Assembly: GCA_964019055.1 (NCBI GenBank)
Contig: OZ025209.1
Coordinates: forward strand, 3,236,197-3,300,196
Length of the DNA: 64,000 bases
Source: Anthopleura xanthogrammica
Lineage: Eukaryota > Cnidaria > Anthozoa > Actiniaria > Actiniidae
Reading direction: 5' to 3'
Below, piece after piece: positions 14,201 through 29,200 of this stretch (its first letter is position 1; each line of letters starts with the position of its first letter). A program made the translations under genes and the position numbers. The notes below the pieces were generated by a model that saw only the letters and a list, made by a program, of their open reading frames with translations, was not told where the DNA came from and made no database searches.

Positions 14201-17200
14201 TCAGAACACTTATTTTATAATCTAAGCTAAAAGACATAAAAACAAGAAAAGTGACTGACCTCGATTTGTTCAAGTCTCTTGTTGACAACCTTGGGGTTCG
14301 TGCTGATTGGTTCCTGTACAGCAAACATCTCTGATGTCTCAACAACCCACTGTTGAAGTTCTTTCATTTCGGTGTTGAAGACTGTTCCCTTATCGATGAT
14401 CTTTTCTAGCTTAGCCTCTTGGTCTTGTAGGAGTTCTTTGAGCTCATCGTGGGTACCCAGTAGCACACCTACTTCTTTGCGCAACAGACTAACGTCAGGT
14501 GAATCGTTGTCGGCTGAGGTGATCAGATTTTGCCCAATCTTGACGGCTTGTTGGACATCTGGTTTGCGTGCGTCCAGGGTATTGATCAAAGCCTGATGGA
14601 AACAGATAGCAAAAAGTTAGTTAATAGCAGTGGCAAAAAATAAGGAGAGAAAACTAAAACGAGTTATATACCCCTTGCAGCACGTCGGAATGCAGCTCAA
14701 TTTGGAAGACAAAACAATAGATTCAAATTCTCAGGAGATTGAAATTACTTTGTTTTGTTCTCATAGTTGAGCTGCTTTGACAGCGTGAAAAGGGTCTATT
14801 TCCAAGCTTTATACTTTATTTATGCCTTATGAATGCAATTCCTTTCGGTTCTCATTGATGACCAAGAATACAAGCGATCTTACATGAAGTATCTCCCTTG
14901 ATTCACTAACCTTAGTGTTACTGAGTTCACGTTTGGCCTTCTCAACGTCACATCCAACAGTAACCATAGGGACAATACCATCCTCAGCACGTGTAAACAG
15001 CTCATGTACAGGTAAGATGTTTTCTTCGTACTGTTCAACCAGTTCTCTCACAGACGAAGTCTGACGTACCCTGTCATTCAACCTCAGGCTCACGCTATCC
15101 CATAATTTATTCAGATACTGAATCTGTGCTTCCACCACGTAAACATCGTCCGGTTGACTCTTGATGACGTCAGAAGCGAGTTCTTTGAGCTTCTCGTAAT
15201 CCGGCACGTGATCTTCAAGTTGTTGTTTCAGTTTCTTGGCTTGTTCGACTTGTCTATCAATTGTCTTGCTGTCACATGATACTGGGTCCTGACTGGTCAG
15301 TTTCTTGTCCATGGCTGTCAGCCAATCAGTGAAGGGTTCAACGTGAGTGTAGTAGTTATGGAGGCCTGGGGCGTGGTTTATTATTTCGACCTCTCGGTCA
15401 GCGGTCTTGCCTTTGACAGCTCCCCATCTGGCTTTGATGTCCTGGAGTTTCTGTTCCAGGCTGTCTCGGTCTGGGCTTGGTTCAGCGTTTTCGATGAGCT
15501 GTTCAGTGCGAGAAATAAGTTCCTGGGCAAGATCATCGTTCTCTTTGACGTCTTCTTTAAGCATCTTATGAGGAGAAAATAAAGGAAATCAGAAAGTTAT
15601 TTCCCAAAAAGACCACTCAAGCACTAAAATCGAAAGAATGTGATCAATACTGACAGTCGAATTTCCGTTAACGGCCACTTCCCCACCTCTACGTCAACGG
15701 CTAGGACATTTTGTCCCAGTTCCCAATGAGTTCATACACATACTGTAACTGGAACCCCTCCACAACGGCCATTAAATTTTGTCCCAACAGTGGCCGTTGT
15801 ATAGAGGTTCAAGTGTATTCAAATATTCTTTCCTTTTCAAAGAAATACAAGCAAGGCCAACTGGTCAACACAATGCGAGGCGGACCAAACCGTCGACAAT
15901 CGCAATATCGGCCATTGTAGTAACTATCATAGAGCATGTCATACCTTAAACTCGCGCTCTTGTTCTTTGAGAGTGTCGTGTACAGCAGAGACGGGTCTCA
16001 TTCCAGCAAACTCTTCCTCGATTCCTGCTAGATCGTTGAGGAAATCAGCTAAGGATAAGTGGATATCTTGGCACTCAAGCATGATGCTCTGGAGCCTGTC
16101 ACGACGATCATCTAGTTTATTGGCGAAACGATCCATCTTGGTGTGTGCTTTACTCAGAGTAGAGATCACCTAACAAAGGGATAGAAAAAGTCATTAACAA
16201 TCAAGACAGAAGAAGCGCACCAAGGTCATGAACGTGCAGGAACCCGGCAATGGCGACGAGAGTTAATGCTATTCAAATTACTGCCAAGGTTTACCATGTG
16301 GAATAATCCGCCGTCCACCAAAACCTTATTTTGTCGAGACAGAATATTGTACGATTTCGCGCGTGTGATTGGGAAGCGCTGTATAACAGCAACTAGCGAA
16401 ACAAACAAGGGTGTCTTACCTCGACTGTGACACGTTCATCTTCTCTGTTCAAATCCATCAGTTTCATCCCAGCATCCTGTTCAGTATCGAGCACTTGTCT
16501 CTTCTCCTGTACCGAATCCAACAGTTCCTCCACGTCGTGCAGTTGTTTCTTGACCGCCTCGGGTTCCGTGCTGATAGGATGCAATTGTTCAATCATTTTA
16601 GCCATGGCAATGAACCAGTTGTTAAGCTCCTCATCACATTCCTTGAATCGAGTGAAGTGCTCTAGGTGATTCTGAAGCTGATCTCGACGCTTCTCCAGCG
16701 CATTCTGTACCCCTTCAAATCGAATGAACATGTTGGTGACTCTCTCTTCGATGATAACTACGTTAGAAGAGTCCTTCTCAAGCAAATCCATCAACTGCTG
16801 CGCCAAGTCTTCTGCAACATTTAGAGCAGAAGTCTGTTCCTCTAAAGTGATGAGAAGCGCGTGAATTAGTTCTAATTCTTCTCGAAGCCGTTCGATGTCC
16901 AATAGTGGGGTATCGTAAGCACATAGGATCAGTCCTTCAACAACCAATGCTTCGATACTGATGATACTACCATGGTACGTGGTCCACAACTCCTTCATCT
17001 TCTTGTGGTTCTCCCTCTTTGTATTCAACAACGATTTCAGTGCGTCAAACCTCTCATTCACTCCTTGTACTTCACTTCTGACGAACTCAACATCAAAAGG
17101 CTGGATTTCTAGAATAGAAGTCGTGAGATCGTTGAGTTTCTGTCGTGAAGACTCGTGTTCATTGACTTCTTTCTCAACCTCGTCTAAGTTCTTTTCGTAC

Positions 17201-20200
17201 AAAGCGAGCCCATCTTTGTTACAGGGTATACTTTTAAGAGTGTCAAGTTTTTTCTCTGTGATAGAGATCCAGGACACAAGTTCTTTCATTGTCTCGAGGT
17301 ATTTTTCAGCTACAGGTTCGATCTTCTCCAACACGGTCTGTCGATCCTCGGACGTTTTCTGTAGTTTTTCCCACCTTGTCTGAATGTGTTTCATATGTTG
17401 ATCAACACGATCGCGGTCTTTGCCTGGCTTCGCGCTGGACAAGACTTCGTCGGCAGCAGTTTTTATGGTTTGGTATACAGGCTCGTGCTCTCGTATTTCT
17501 TCCAAGATTGGCTGTGAAAAAGAAAACAAGATGGTCACATTTAATGATCGGTCTTGGTATGGGAAATCTAGAGGGCGGTGGATGAATGAAACTAAGGTTG
17601 TGATCGATTCCTAGATTCGGCAACCTAGGTCAGTTTGAAAACTAATCAAAGATAGACCCCCTTGCTCGTGACGTCAAAGCAGCTCAATTTGGAGCACAAA
17701 ACAAATTGAAGAATTTCAATCTCCTGAGAATTGTAAAACTATTGTTTTGTCCTCAAAATTGAGCTGCTCTCCGAAGTGCTGCAAGGGGTCTATTCTCAGG
17801 AGCTTATAAATCGAGGAAGGCGAATCACTGGAACAAGAAGTGGGTGTGGTCGATTCCTGGATTCGGCAATTTTTCCTTAAAGACAGTGAGAGGCCTTTCC
17901 TATGATTTTTTCTATGAGGGCAACACTTACATAATATCGCAACTCTTTTTAAAAAAATAACGGTGTCACAAACCTTGTGCTCTCTCTTGAGTTCTCTGAT
18001 GGTATCAACGTCCGACATGACAGGTTTCGCCTCGGCAAGTTTATCTTCCATTTCTTTCATCCAAGCCACGAAGTCCTCAGAAACAGCCTTGAACTCTTGT
18101 GATTGTACTAAGCCACACTTGAGAGCATTCTGTCTCTCGTTTACAACACTCGCTAGCTCTTCTAATGGCTCTTTGCTCTTGCTTATTCTGTCCTTCATTT
18201 TATTTTCCGTCGAAGGTTCGCCATTAGCGTTCTCAATCAGCCAATCCGAAGCGTCGATAGCGTGTTCAAGGCAGACCTTGTCATCGTTCAACGCGTCTTG
18301 GATGTCTGAGGTTTCTTGGAGTTGTTTCTGGACCTCATCTGGATCGGTGCTGAGTGGTGCAAGGTTGGCAACTTGGGCTTGGATCTTAGGAATATCTTCT
18401 TCTACACGAGTGATACTTGTGTCGTAGATGTCCAAGTATTCGACAACCTAAAACAACAAAAATTAGAACAGTTACAACACAATTGTATGGACGGGAACTG
18501 AAAAACGCTAAATTCGTGGCCACACAAGTGTCTAGTCGTTCTAGCGCTTTCGCATTAATTGGGGAAACTTTTTATTCATACACATTTAATTTACATACAC
18601 ATTTAATTTACATTCAATATCCTATGCACACAATGCTCAACTCACATGTTGATTTTTATGGATGGAGAAAACCCTTGTAACATAGGAGAGAACAACACTT
18701 CAAACAAACTCAATTCACATATGGTGTGCGCAAGGATCGAACCAGTGACCCAAACCTTTGGAAACACCGCTGTGAGCAGAGTACGCCACCCATTTACACA
18801 CCCATGAAAACTGCGCCACCGAATACAGCCGGCAAATAGTTAACTTGTTCACATGTCTGCTTGACATGTTAGTTTATTCATTCACATAGGAATCAAGCTC
18901 CAAACAATGCCTCACCTTGTCCAAGAAGGCTTCCTTCTCGTTGCTTTTGCTCTCCAACACATCGTATCTCTGGTTGACAGACGCCACCTTTTCAAGCACA
19001 TCTGGATCGCCTGTTGTTTCTGCTAGTGCTTTGCCGTGTTTGACCAACTCTAACACCACTGGTTTACGATTTTCTAATATGGCCACAGATTTCTATAGTG
19101 CAAAGAAGGTTAAATTTCATTAAATTTAAAATGACAAGTAAGAATATATATATTTTTTACTAAAACGTAAACGAATACTGTCCCTGGTAGCCATGTTTTA
19201 CCTTGGCTTTGCCGAGTTCTTCGTGCGAGTGCTGTACTTCGATATTTAGCACATACTGCTCCACGACAAATTCTTGCACTTCCTCTAGTGTCAGCTCGAC
19301 TACCATAAGAGTTTCTTGGTATCCATGGAGACTGTCTTGCACATCGGTCAACTGTCTTAGTTTCTTGTCGACTTCACAGTGAAGATCATCGTATCGTTCA
19401 TCGATCTTCGCTACCTCGTCTTCGATGACCTGCAGATCTGTCGTGATGCCTTTGTCTTTGGATTCATCTGAATGGGATGTGTAAGCTTCGTGTAGAGCTT
19501 GGAGATCTGGTTCATGTGTCTTGACTTCCTCTTGAAGAAGCTATAAAGACAAAAAAAAACATGATAAATTAGGTTCAATGAAGTGTGAGAAACATTGAAG
19601 TATCCATGACTTTCCAGGCATCGTGCAGTGAGTTCCATGGCTATGAGGCTACAAGCAACTCTCCAAACAATTGCAAACTCACCTCGACCATTTCTTGGAC
19701 ATGCATTAGTTCTTCCTGGTCACTTGGTATCTTATCACAGTCCTTAAGTCTAGCTTCAGCCTCGCTAAGCCAGTTCATAAAAGGATCACTGGTCTCCTCA
19801 TAGACCTTGGCTGTTGGTTTCACATATTCTAATTTAGTGCTGTGCTCATTTAATTTGTCTGATAGTTCCTGCCATCTGGTCTTGGTATTGTCCAGTTTGG
19901 TTTCCAGTTTATCGTGTTCTGGACCCTCTGGTAGCGTCTCCAGTATTTTTTGACCTTCAGTTGTGACGTATTCAAACATTTGGCGATGGAGATCTAGTTG
20001 ATTGTTGATAGCCTGGAGACAAAAAAAATTAAGTTTTATTTCAGGATTTTTAGACCAACATGTTGTTAGTCGATTTTTTCTAGTATACCAAATTCATAGA
20101 ATCCATTCCTTACCTCAATCCTGTCTTCCTGATCTACAATGATGTTATAACGATTAGACACAGGTCCTAGCAAACGATACAGGTTATTGGCACTGTCGAA

Positions 20201-23200
20201 CCATCGGTTCAGCTCTTCCAGCGAATCTTTAAGATCCTGACTGTGCAGCAAGGTAGTATGGAGGTCGGTTCGATTTTTGTTTAGCGTAGCAGCAATATCT
20301 TGTATTGGTTTATCCACTCTGGATAATCGATCTGCTACATCTTCTTGTACTCCAGTATCATCGTTACTCAATTCATTGACCTTTTCCGCCAATTGTTTTG
20401 CCTGTTCAAGCATGGCTACCTTTTCTTGTACCTCGTCGTTCAAGTCCTAAAAAGATCGAGTAGATTAAATAAGGATGCGTTATGTGAGAATAAAATTAGT
20501 TAAAGAGGAATTAGGAGAAAAAAATTGCTTTAAATGAGACTGGTATCAGTCAATTAAGGCGTTTCCACAACATTCCACGTGCCTTGATAACTTTGTGTTT
20601 TCCGACAATGTCATGGAAACACTTTGATTGACGTCCACTAAAACTGTATATAGAGGCTTTGCACCATCGCGTGATGGCAGCCATGACAGGAGGCAGGAAC
20701 AATTGAATCTGGTCCAATCTGATTTACATGAGAAAAAAATCCTTTTTTCGGGGGAAAACGACTCTATTGTTGTGCCTCCTGTCATGGCTGCCATCACACG
20801 ATGGTGCAAAGCCTCTATTATGATTGGGAAACGCTGTAAAAATAATACGTACCCTAAGTTCATCAAGTTGTTTCTTGATCTCCTCTGGTTCACTGGTTAC
20901 AGGTAGCTCAGCCTCAACCTTTTCTTGACCTTCAGGAATCCATTTCTGTAGATCGTCTATGATTCCAACCAGTCTGTTGTAACTGTTCAGACCATCCCTC
21001 AGTTTCGATTGTTTCTTCCTTAAGCTGGATGACAGACTGCGCTGCTTGTGTTTGACCTTAGAAACCTCAGTCTGCACCTCCATACCTGGCTCCGTGTGAA
21101 TGTTAATGACACGAAGCAGACTTTCGCTTGCTCGACGGATCATGCGTACTCTCTTGCCGCTCTCCTCTATGTCCTTAATTGCCGTCTAAATCAAATAATA
21201 TACGAAATAAGCAAAATGCGAGTGATTTGGCATCAGGACGCGTACATCAAAGACCACGGCGCGAGCGCATTTTTTGGTAGCGCACCTTCCTTAACGTGGT
21301 TGACGTCCTCCGCAGGACGTGAAAATGCTGCAAATGGTGTCCTGTCGGGGACGTCATCCTCACGGACCTCCCCCTCCCCTCCCCAAGGAAAAAAATTGAA
21401 CGTGAATCTGAATAAAGGACAACAAAGGAGTTTTATACGTACTTCGACTTTTCCAAGTTCGTCTTCACTGACAGGAACGTCCATAACCACATCCTCTACT
21501 TGGCTGAACACCTTTTCAACAGGCTCCAGTTGCGCGCGGTACAGGTTGAGCTGTTCTTCAGCGCGCATCAGATTTTGCCTACGATCTTTGACTTTCTCTT
21601 TGAGTTCTATCAAGCCAGTCCCGCAGCTGTTGACGCACTCGGCTACGTCTCTAACGGCCTTTGGATCGTCTTTCTTGATTGATGTGATGGATTTGGCTTT
21701 CATTTCGGCGTCTGCCAGTGTTGAGAACTGGGACTCGACTTCATCCTCCAATTCCTAAAAAAAAAAATCGCGTAAACGTTTGGATTGTTAACGTTGATTG
21801 GATATGATCTAAGTTGATCTACCTTCTACTAAACAATCAAAATTAAAGTCCCTTGCCTTGCAATTCATTTTTAAACCGTCTACCCCTCCCCTTCCCAAAC
21901 ACGTACACATCTTCTTAGGCTGTACGAAGGAATCCCGTATCTTCGCCCCTTCAGCTTGACACAGGTAGCCCAGTCACAATGAAAACAACACGGTTTTCCT
22001 GTTGACACGGGAGCAGAAACGAATCCTTTTCAAAACACTCCACTTTCGACAGCGTTTTCAAAACATCATGGTTTCATTACATATTCAATCGATATCGTGT
22101 AAAAGCAAGGCGTAACCGAGTAGAAAATAACACGGTTTCAAATGAAACCGCGTGCCTGTAAACGGGACCGTAGAATCATATCATATTCACCTGTACTTCT
22201 TCCTTTTGTTTTTTGATCACATCAGCGTCGTTGTGAATAGGATCAAAGTTGTCCAGCTTCACAAACGCAACGTATATAAACTTCTTGAGCTCTTCAGTGG
22301 TCGTAACAAAGACGGTTATCTCTTCGATGCCCTTTTCTAGCCATAGTGCTCGTGCGTCTACTTTACGGCGTAAGGCTGAGCAACGCGTGGCCACGGCCTT
22401 GACACGCTGCTTGACAGGAGTAAAGTTGATGTTGGGATAATCTTCTTTCTTAACTTCATCTCCGACCTTCCCGATCTCGGCTTCCAAAGTCTGGACTTGG
22501 TCTTGCAGTTCCTGGAAAATGAAGACATATTGGTGATTAGTACGCAGGCTTAGAGCTGTGAGATGTGTGTATTGCTGTAAAGTAGTACTCTCGTACGAAA
22601 ACCGCTCTATGATAAACAACAGTACATTCTTACCTTGGCTTTTTGTAATTCTTTCCTTCCTTCTTCAAGGTCAATTCCTTCATACAGGGGTTCCTCCAGG
22701 CTCTTTTCCGCCTTCTTAATCGAGTTCTCCAGCGGTAATAACAGGTTTCTGTATTTCTTCACCTTATTTTCGGCCTCGCTGACTTGTTCTCGACGTTCAC
22801 AGTAAAATTCATTAATCATGGACCACCGATCGACCACATGTTGGACTTCAGCTTGTACTTCAGGTACTCCATCGGTTACACCTACTGAATCACATGTACC
22901 AATCAGATTGTCGGAACTCGAGACGAGAGACTTGTACACGGGACGGTGGCCTTCGATGTCTTCTTGCAAGAACTGTCGTAAGAACTGAAATAAGAAAATT
23001 TAAAGTCAGACTTTGAGGAGCAACTGTGGCAAAATTATTGAGTGCCATGGCTTTCCAAAGTCTTCTCCCTTCAATGGATCACTGATAATAGGTACACTAA
23101 GCCTTTGGCTGGTACCATGATTACCACTCTCGTAGCTAAAGGAACTACAAACTAGGCACTTCGCATTTTACATTTTTAAAAAAACGAGCCTGTGTTTTCC

Positions 23201-26200
23201 CCATGCGTCACCTTGATTGATTATGTCTTGCGTGACGTGATTTTCAATGGATTTTTCTTCTTGACAAGGAAAAGGATCAAGTAATAAAACAGAAGTATCA
23301 AATCGAATAACTTCTTACCTTGATCAAAGCTCTTTCTCGTTCAAGGGCATGTTTTTGACAGAGTACTTCACCACATTCAGATATGATCTCCTCCATTTCC
23401 AACAGCGATGGCATGAACATTTCGATCCCTTCAGCGTACTCTTGAGCTGGTGGAGTTACGTCGTCGAGTTGTTCTTGTCGTTCATTGGTTCTCTGGAGCA
23501 CATCTTCCCACCTGCTTTCCAACTCGTCGATGTTTTCCTTGAGGGTGTCTTTGTAATCTCCTGGTTCGGATTTGGCGAGGATGTCTTTGCCTTGTCGGAT
23601 GGTATCGTCAAAGATCACTTCGTGCATGCTGACCTCAAGGTACAAGCCCTGAAATATTGGGAACCAAGATTGAAATCATGAATGGAGACGATGAACAAAG
23701 AGAGAAAAATGCAGTCGAACCTCAACTAACGGCCACCTCCCCACTAACGGCCACCTCCCCACAGCGGCCAAATCCCCGCTGTCTTGGTCTCGTCGTTCAC
23801 AGTAAAACTCGTTGGTCACACGCGCAAATTGCCGTCGCGACAAAAATTGGTCAACGTCAATCAAGTGTTTCCATGACATTTTCGAAAAACACGAAGTTAT
23901 TAAGGCTTGTGCCACTTTAAATGTTGTGGAAACGCCTCTATGACGCCCAACCACCTTCGTCGCGACCGAGAATAGCTGTTATTACGGATGCATTCAAATG
24001 AGATAATCTTTTGTTTTAAGAATAATGCTTTGTCTCATTTGCATGCATCTGTAATAACAGCTATTGGGGAGCGCTGTAAACCAAAAAACGCACACTCTTT
24101 ATTATATATTTGTCCTGCCATACCTCATGGTCCAGTTTCTGTTGTGCAGCCACTACATATATAGCACTGACAGGTTCTTGTTCATCAAGGATCGTTTCCA
24201 TCTCATTCAGCTTGGCTAGGGCTTCTTCAAGAGACAACTGATAGTCTTGTCCTTGGATCACCACATTCTGCAGACGTCCTTGTCTATTGATGACCTTTGA
24301 ATGAAGTTGGTCGAACGGTTGTTGGACTTGCTCGAGCTTTTCTTGTACTTCTGCGACTGTGGCTGGATCGTCTTCGATGTTTTTAGCGATGTAATTCTTG
24401 ATTTCAACCATGGTATCGATCTTTGTGTGGTAGGTTTGGAACTGGTCTATGATTGGCTGGTTGGACAAAGGACAGTAATGGTGTTATTCAAGTTATCACT
24501 ATTATATCAAAATCATCGTCATCATCGTCATCATCAACAACATAATCATCATCATCGTCGTCATCATCATCCATCATCACCATCATCTTCATCATCATCG
24601 TCGTCGTCGTCGTCATCATCGTCGTCGTCGTCGTCGTGGTTATCATCATCATCCATCATCATCATCATCTTCATCATCATCGTCTTCATCATCGTCTTCA
24701 TCATCATCTTCATCATCATCATCTTCATCATCATCATAACTATAAACCTCAACTGATATCACCGTCTCATCATCATCATCTGCAGCAATTTCTAACATAA
24801 AAGATAAACCTTAAAGAGCTTTACTTACCCTCAACTCTGCCAACTGTTCCTTGGCTGTATCATAATCCTCACTAGCAGGTGCCAATTCATCAATAACCTT
24901 CCTGATCTCAACCAACCAAATATCCACCTCTTCGTAGATCTCCATGAACACGATGAACTTGTCCAACTTCTTGGCCATTTTCTTCTTCACTCTCTTCACC
25001 TTACTCGTACTGAGGTTATATTGATGGCTGAGTGTTGCTATTTCTTGGGTAAGTTCTGATGACTGGTCTGTTTGAGGAGGAGCACTGATTTCAGCTACGT
25101 CGAGTTCTGCTTTCTGGTTCTCGAGACTGATGATCAGATCCTGGAATTATGGGCAAAAAAGATCTTAGAGACCAGTCCAACTTACTCAGAATAATCGTTA
25201 ATTAAATAAAGATAGCAAAAATAGTGTCCTGGTTTATATGGACCCATGAGAATAGTTTTGGTTGGGAAAATGAGGCAAGGGACAGGGGGAATCTCAACCA
25301 GCTAAAGAAAGACAGTTTGTAAGTCTCCAAGGCCCATGCCATTTGCAGTCCATGCTCAAGCATCTAGACGTTCCAAAAAGGGTCACGTTATACTCACATC
25401 ACCAATACCACATATTGGAGAAAGATGGGGCGGGAATAAAGTGAGGAGTGGAGAGATGTGCATGGTTGTGTAAATGAAAGCATATTTTTCATCCCCAGTA
25501 AGAGGTGAACCTACCTCAACTCGCTGTAGTTCATCTTTGCTCTTCTCCACGTCCAGTCCGATCTCCAAGTCCAAGAACGCGTCTAAATCATCCAGGGTGT
25601 CTTTTACGGGTTCAATAGCATTCTGGTATATCTCGACATTCTGTTCTAAGACCTTGGCTTCTCTTTCCGCATCAAGGTTCACCATCTTTAGTCTTTCATA
25701 TCGGTTGATGGAGTCGCGGACTTCGTTCTCTACTGGTGTTGTTTCTATTTTGATGGGCAGTGTCTTGCAGTAGTCGGTTAGTTCCTTACCGCTAGCCATG
25801 ACTACTTTGAGATTGTTACTCTCGTCCTCTACAGACATCTTAAATTCCTGTTGATGGGAACGATTTTTAGTGACAAAGACACATCTCATTTGATCATCAT
25901 GTCATGGAATTTTCGCGTTACAAAACATTAAATTATCATTAGCAGCAGCAGTAAAAGAAGTGCAAATCGTCTTTGCTTAAAGTGTGGCTCAAATTTATTC
26001 AGCATTCAGAAAAGCAAACGTGAAGTCCAAAAAATCTTTGTTATAGGAAATTTAACATCACTCATTCTGCGCAAGCCGGCGCGCTTTCTATTCAAATAAA
26101 TAGCAGAGCTGTACATTATGTATACCCATCCTTGGCAAACTTAGCATGGGGTCCCCGTTTACACTCTAGTCAGCGCTTCTTGGGACAATTATTTTGTTTG

Positions 26201-29200
26201 TTATTTTCAGGGACACCAAAAAAGGGTTTGCCCTAGCAGTAAGGTCAGTTTAACTTCAAGTAAACGGGGTTTCAAAAAGCGGTTTCAAAGGCGGTTAGCT
26301 TAATGTAAAAGATTTTCCGCGTATACTTGCATTGTTCTAATCTACTGCCCCTTCTCTGTGCTTAACAAACAAACACCCCTGGCTGAACTAACCTTAATAT
26401 CTGATCTCTGTTTAGCAGCCGTTTCCTCGTCTTGTGGAATGGCCTTCAGCCCTCCAATCTTCTCTTCTGAATCCTCAAGGAACGTGTTGAATGGTTGGGA
26501 TGCAGTTTGGTAGCGTTCCATTAATGGCGCCAATTGATCAAGCATTTCTTTACGGTCGGTAGATTTGTCCTTCACGTTATTGAATCGCCGGCTCATGTCA
26601 GCGAGTTTGAACTTCAGGATATCTCGCTCGGGACCTGGATTAAGGGTTTGTAGCATTGTATCGCCAGTCTTTTCTACGTGGTCAACCATTTGGTCGTACT
26701 TTGTGATCTCTTGATGCAGAGCCTGTATTTGAGACAGATCCAGTAAGACATATGAGTATGGATTCTTCAGTTAAGGCAACTTGGAAAGTATAAAGAGATA
26801 TTTGAATATCCAACCATGTTATATAAAATTGAGGCCGGACACTCAGTGCAACTTCTGAGTGCGCAACGTTACGCGCACGGAAATTGCGTCGTGCGTCTAC
26901 TCCTGAAAAGATACGCGCCCCAGTTGCATTGTCTGTCTGTCCGTGACTTAAAAACGTATAATAGAATTAAATTCCTGGCTGCGCAATCGTAGAATGCCTC
27001 AATGATCCTCAATAAAAGTATTGAAACGAAAGAACCAATGAGTTAGCATTGAAGATAACGTATTATGACTTACATCTTGTTCCATTTGGAGATCATTGAT
27101 CTTCTCTGTTCTCAACACAGGAATTTCCTGTTTGTCCTGTCTCTTTTCCACATCAGTCAACCACTCCACAATATCAGCCAGAGCAATCTCGAGCTTCTGT
27201 GACTGGATTATCATCACCTGCAGCTTCGACAAACGATCTGACACCACGGCAAGCAAAGCGTCGTAAGCTTCTTCGTATGGAAGAAGCTTCGTTGTGATAT
27301 TATCTTCAACCACAGGCGCACCCTCGCTTGCTTCTACGAGTTTGGTTCCTGAGTTTTTGGCGGTGGCAAGGAGATGACGCTTGGCCATTAAAGAAGCGTG
27401 AAGCTCCTAAAACGCATTTATAGAGCTATTAGGAATCATTACTTTATGGATACTGTAATAACAGTATAACTGAGCTGCGCGGCGACAGCATGGGTTGAAA
27501 TACGAATTAGCTCAAACAAATCATATGTGAGGTTTTAGCTCAGTCACTCAGAAAGTTGAAAAACAGTATCATACAAAACTTATGATGGTAAGAAAAGTCA
27601 AACAATCAAATATGGCTGCGCTATGGACTAAATAGGGATGAAAATAGGGATGAAATTTTCCTCAAAGGTATCTGCGCGGTTTAAAAAAAAAAATTCCGTA
27701 TTTATAGGCAAGGGAAGTGATCGTACCTCAACTTCCTTCAGCTGTCGCTTCAACTCTTCAGGTTCACTACTGATTGGTTCAAAGCGCTGCACGGCAGCCA
27801 TAGCTTCAGGCAGCCAAGATTCAAACTGGCTGAGCGCACCCTCAAACTGTTCCACATTTGCAATGACACAATCTAGATCTTTCTTCTCACGCTCCACGCC
27901 CGAGCGCACAGCATCAAATCGTTCGTTCAATGCAGTCATGTCATCTTGGATGGAAGCGACGTTAACTACTTGTGAATCAGAATCGCAAACCAAATCTCGA
28001 CCTGCGTTGTTGACCGTTTTGAGGTCATCTCTGGCGTTTTCGAGTGCTGATAGAAGAACCTGAAAGATTAAAATTGATAGTTATTACAGCGAATGCATTT
28101 CAATTGATCATGAAAAAACGTAAGTGAAGTTTGAAGGAATTTGACAGCATTCTCTTGTGCTTCGAGGATTTTTCTCCGGTTCTACGTTTTCCCTCCCTTA
28201 ACAAATCGAGGACTTTTCTCCGGGTTTAACGGTTTTCCTCCCTCAACAAAAAATAGCACATTCTTTCTGATCCACAGTAATTAGTCCTGCGCTGTCCTGG
28301 TGTCATGACATAAGCGAATAAGTTGAAAAATTTAACTGAATCTCACCGTCAAAGTATCTCGGTTGGCTTTCGCTTGTTCTAGATCCACCCCAGTGCCACC
28401 TTTCTGCTGCAAGACCTCTTCAGTTCTCAGCAACTGGTCCGACATTTTGTCAACCTTTTCCTTGTAGTTTTGCAGTTGTTTTTGTGCGGTCTCGAGCTTC
28501 TGTTGCTTGTCATCAACAACGTCTTTCATCACCGACCATCGGTTCAAGACCTCGGTTGTGAGCGATTCTATTGGTTCGAGTCCTGTAGTTATGTTTGCTG
28601 ATTTACATGCTTGTTGGAGGTTTTCTGCTGCGGTCAAGAAGAACTTGTATACTGGGTCGTGATTGGCTATATCTTGGTGCATTGCCTGGAAAGAAGCAAC
28701 ACAGTGATTGGTTAACTTCAATTGAGGGTAATCCCTTCACACACGAAGTCCCTCCATCAGAAAGGTTATCTTGTGCTGCTTAAATTGATTTTAAAATAGT
28801 CCCCTTCACAGTTTTTTACACCATCTTGAAAGGTAGCTGTGCCTTTGCATCGAAGCGAGACATTAGATGATCTTGCAATGATAGAGACATGTGAATAATT
28901 GTCCTAGGTATTAAATAAGTTCTCTATCATGTCTCTCTTCGACGCAAAGGCACGGCTACCTTTCAAGATGGTGCAGGGAACTGTGAAAGGGATTATTAAT
29001 CATTATTATTTTATCATTTATATGTCAGCCATGCACATACCTTAACTACTTGCAACTGAGAATTAAGCGCGTTCTCGTGGCAGACCACAGGCTTCATGTT
29101 AACTACCCTGGACTCGACATCCCCCATCCATTGATTCAAAGCTTTGAATGCGTCATCATAGGCTTGCGCACTGGGGAAAACAATCTCAATGACATTCTGT

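Noticed and set aside
14911..15564. Translation start at the ATG of exon 37
   Set aside because: The ATG directly follows a good acceptor and the repeat register continues from exon 36; it is an internal Met.
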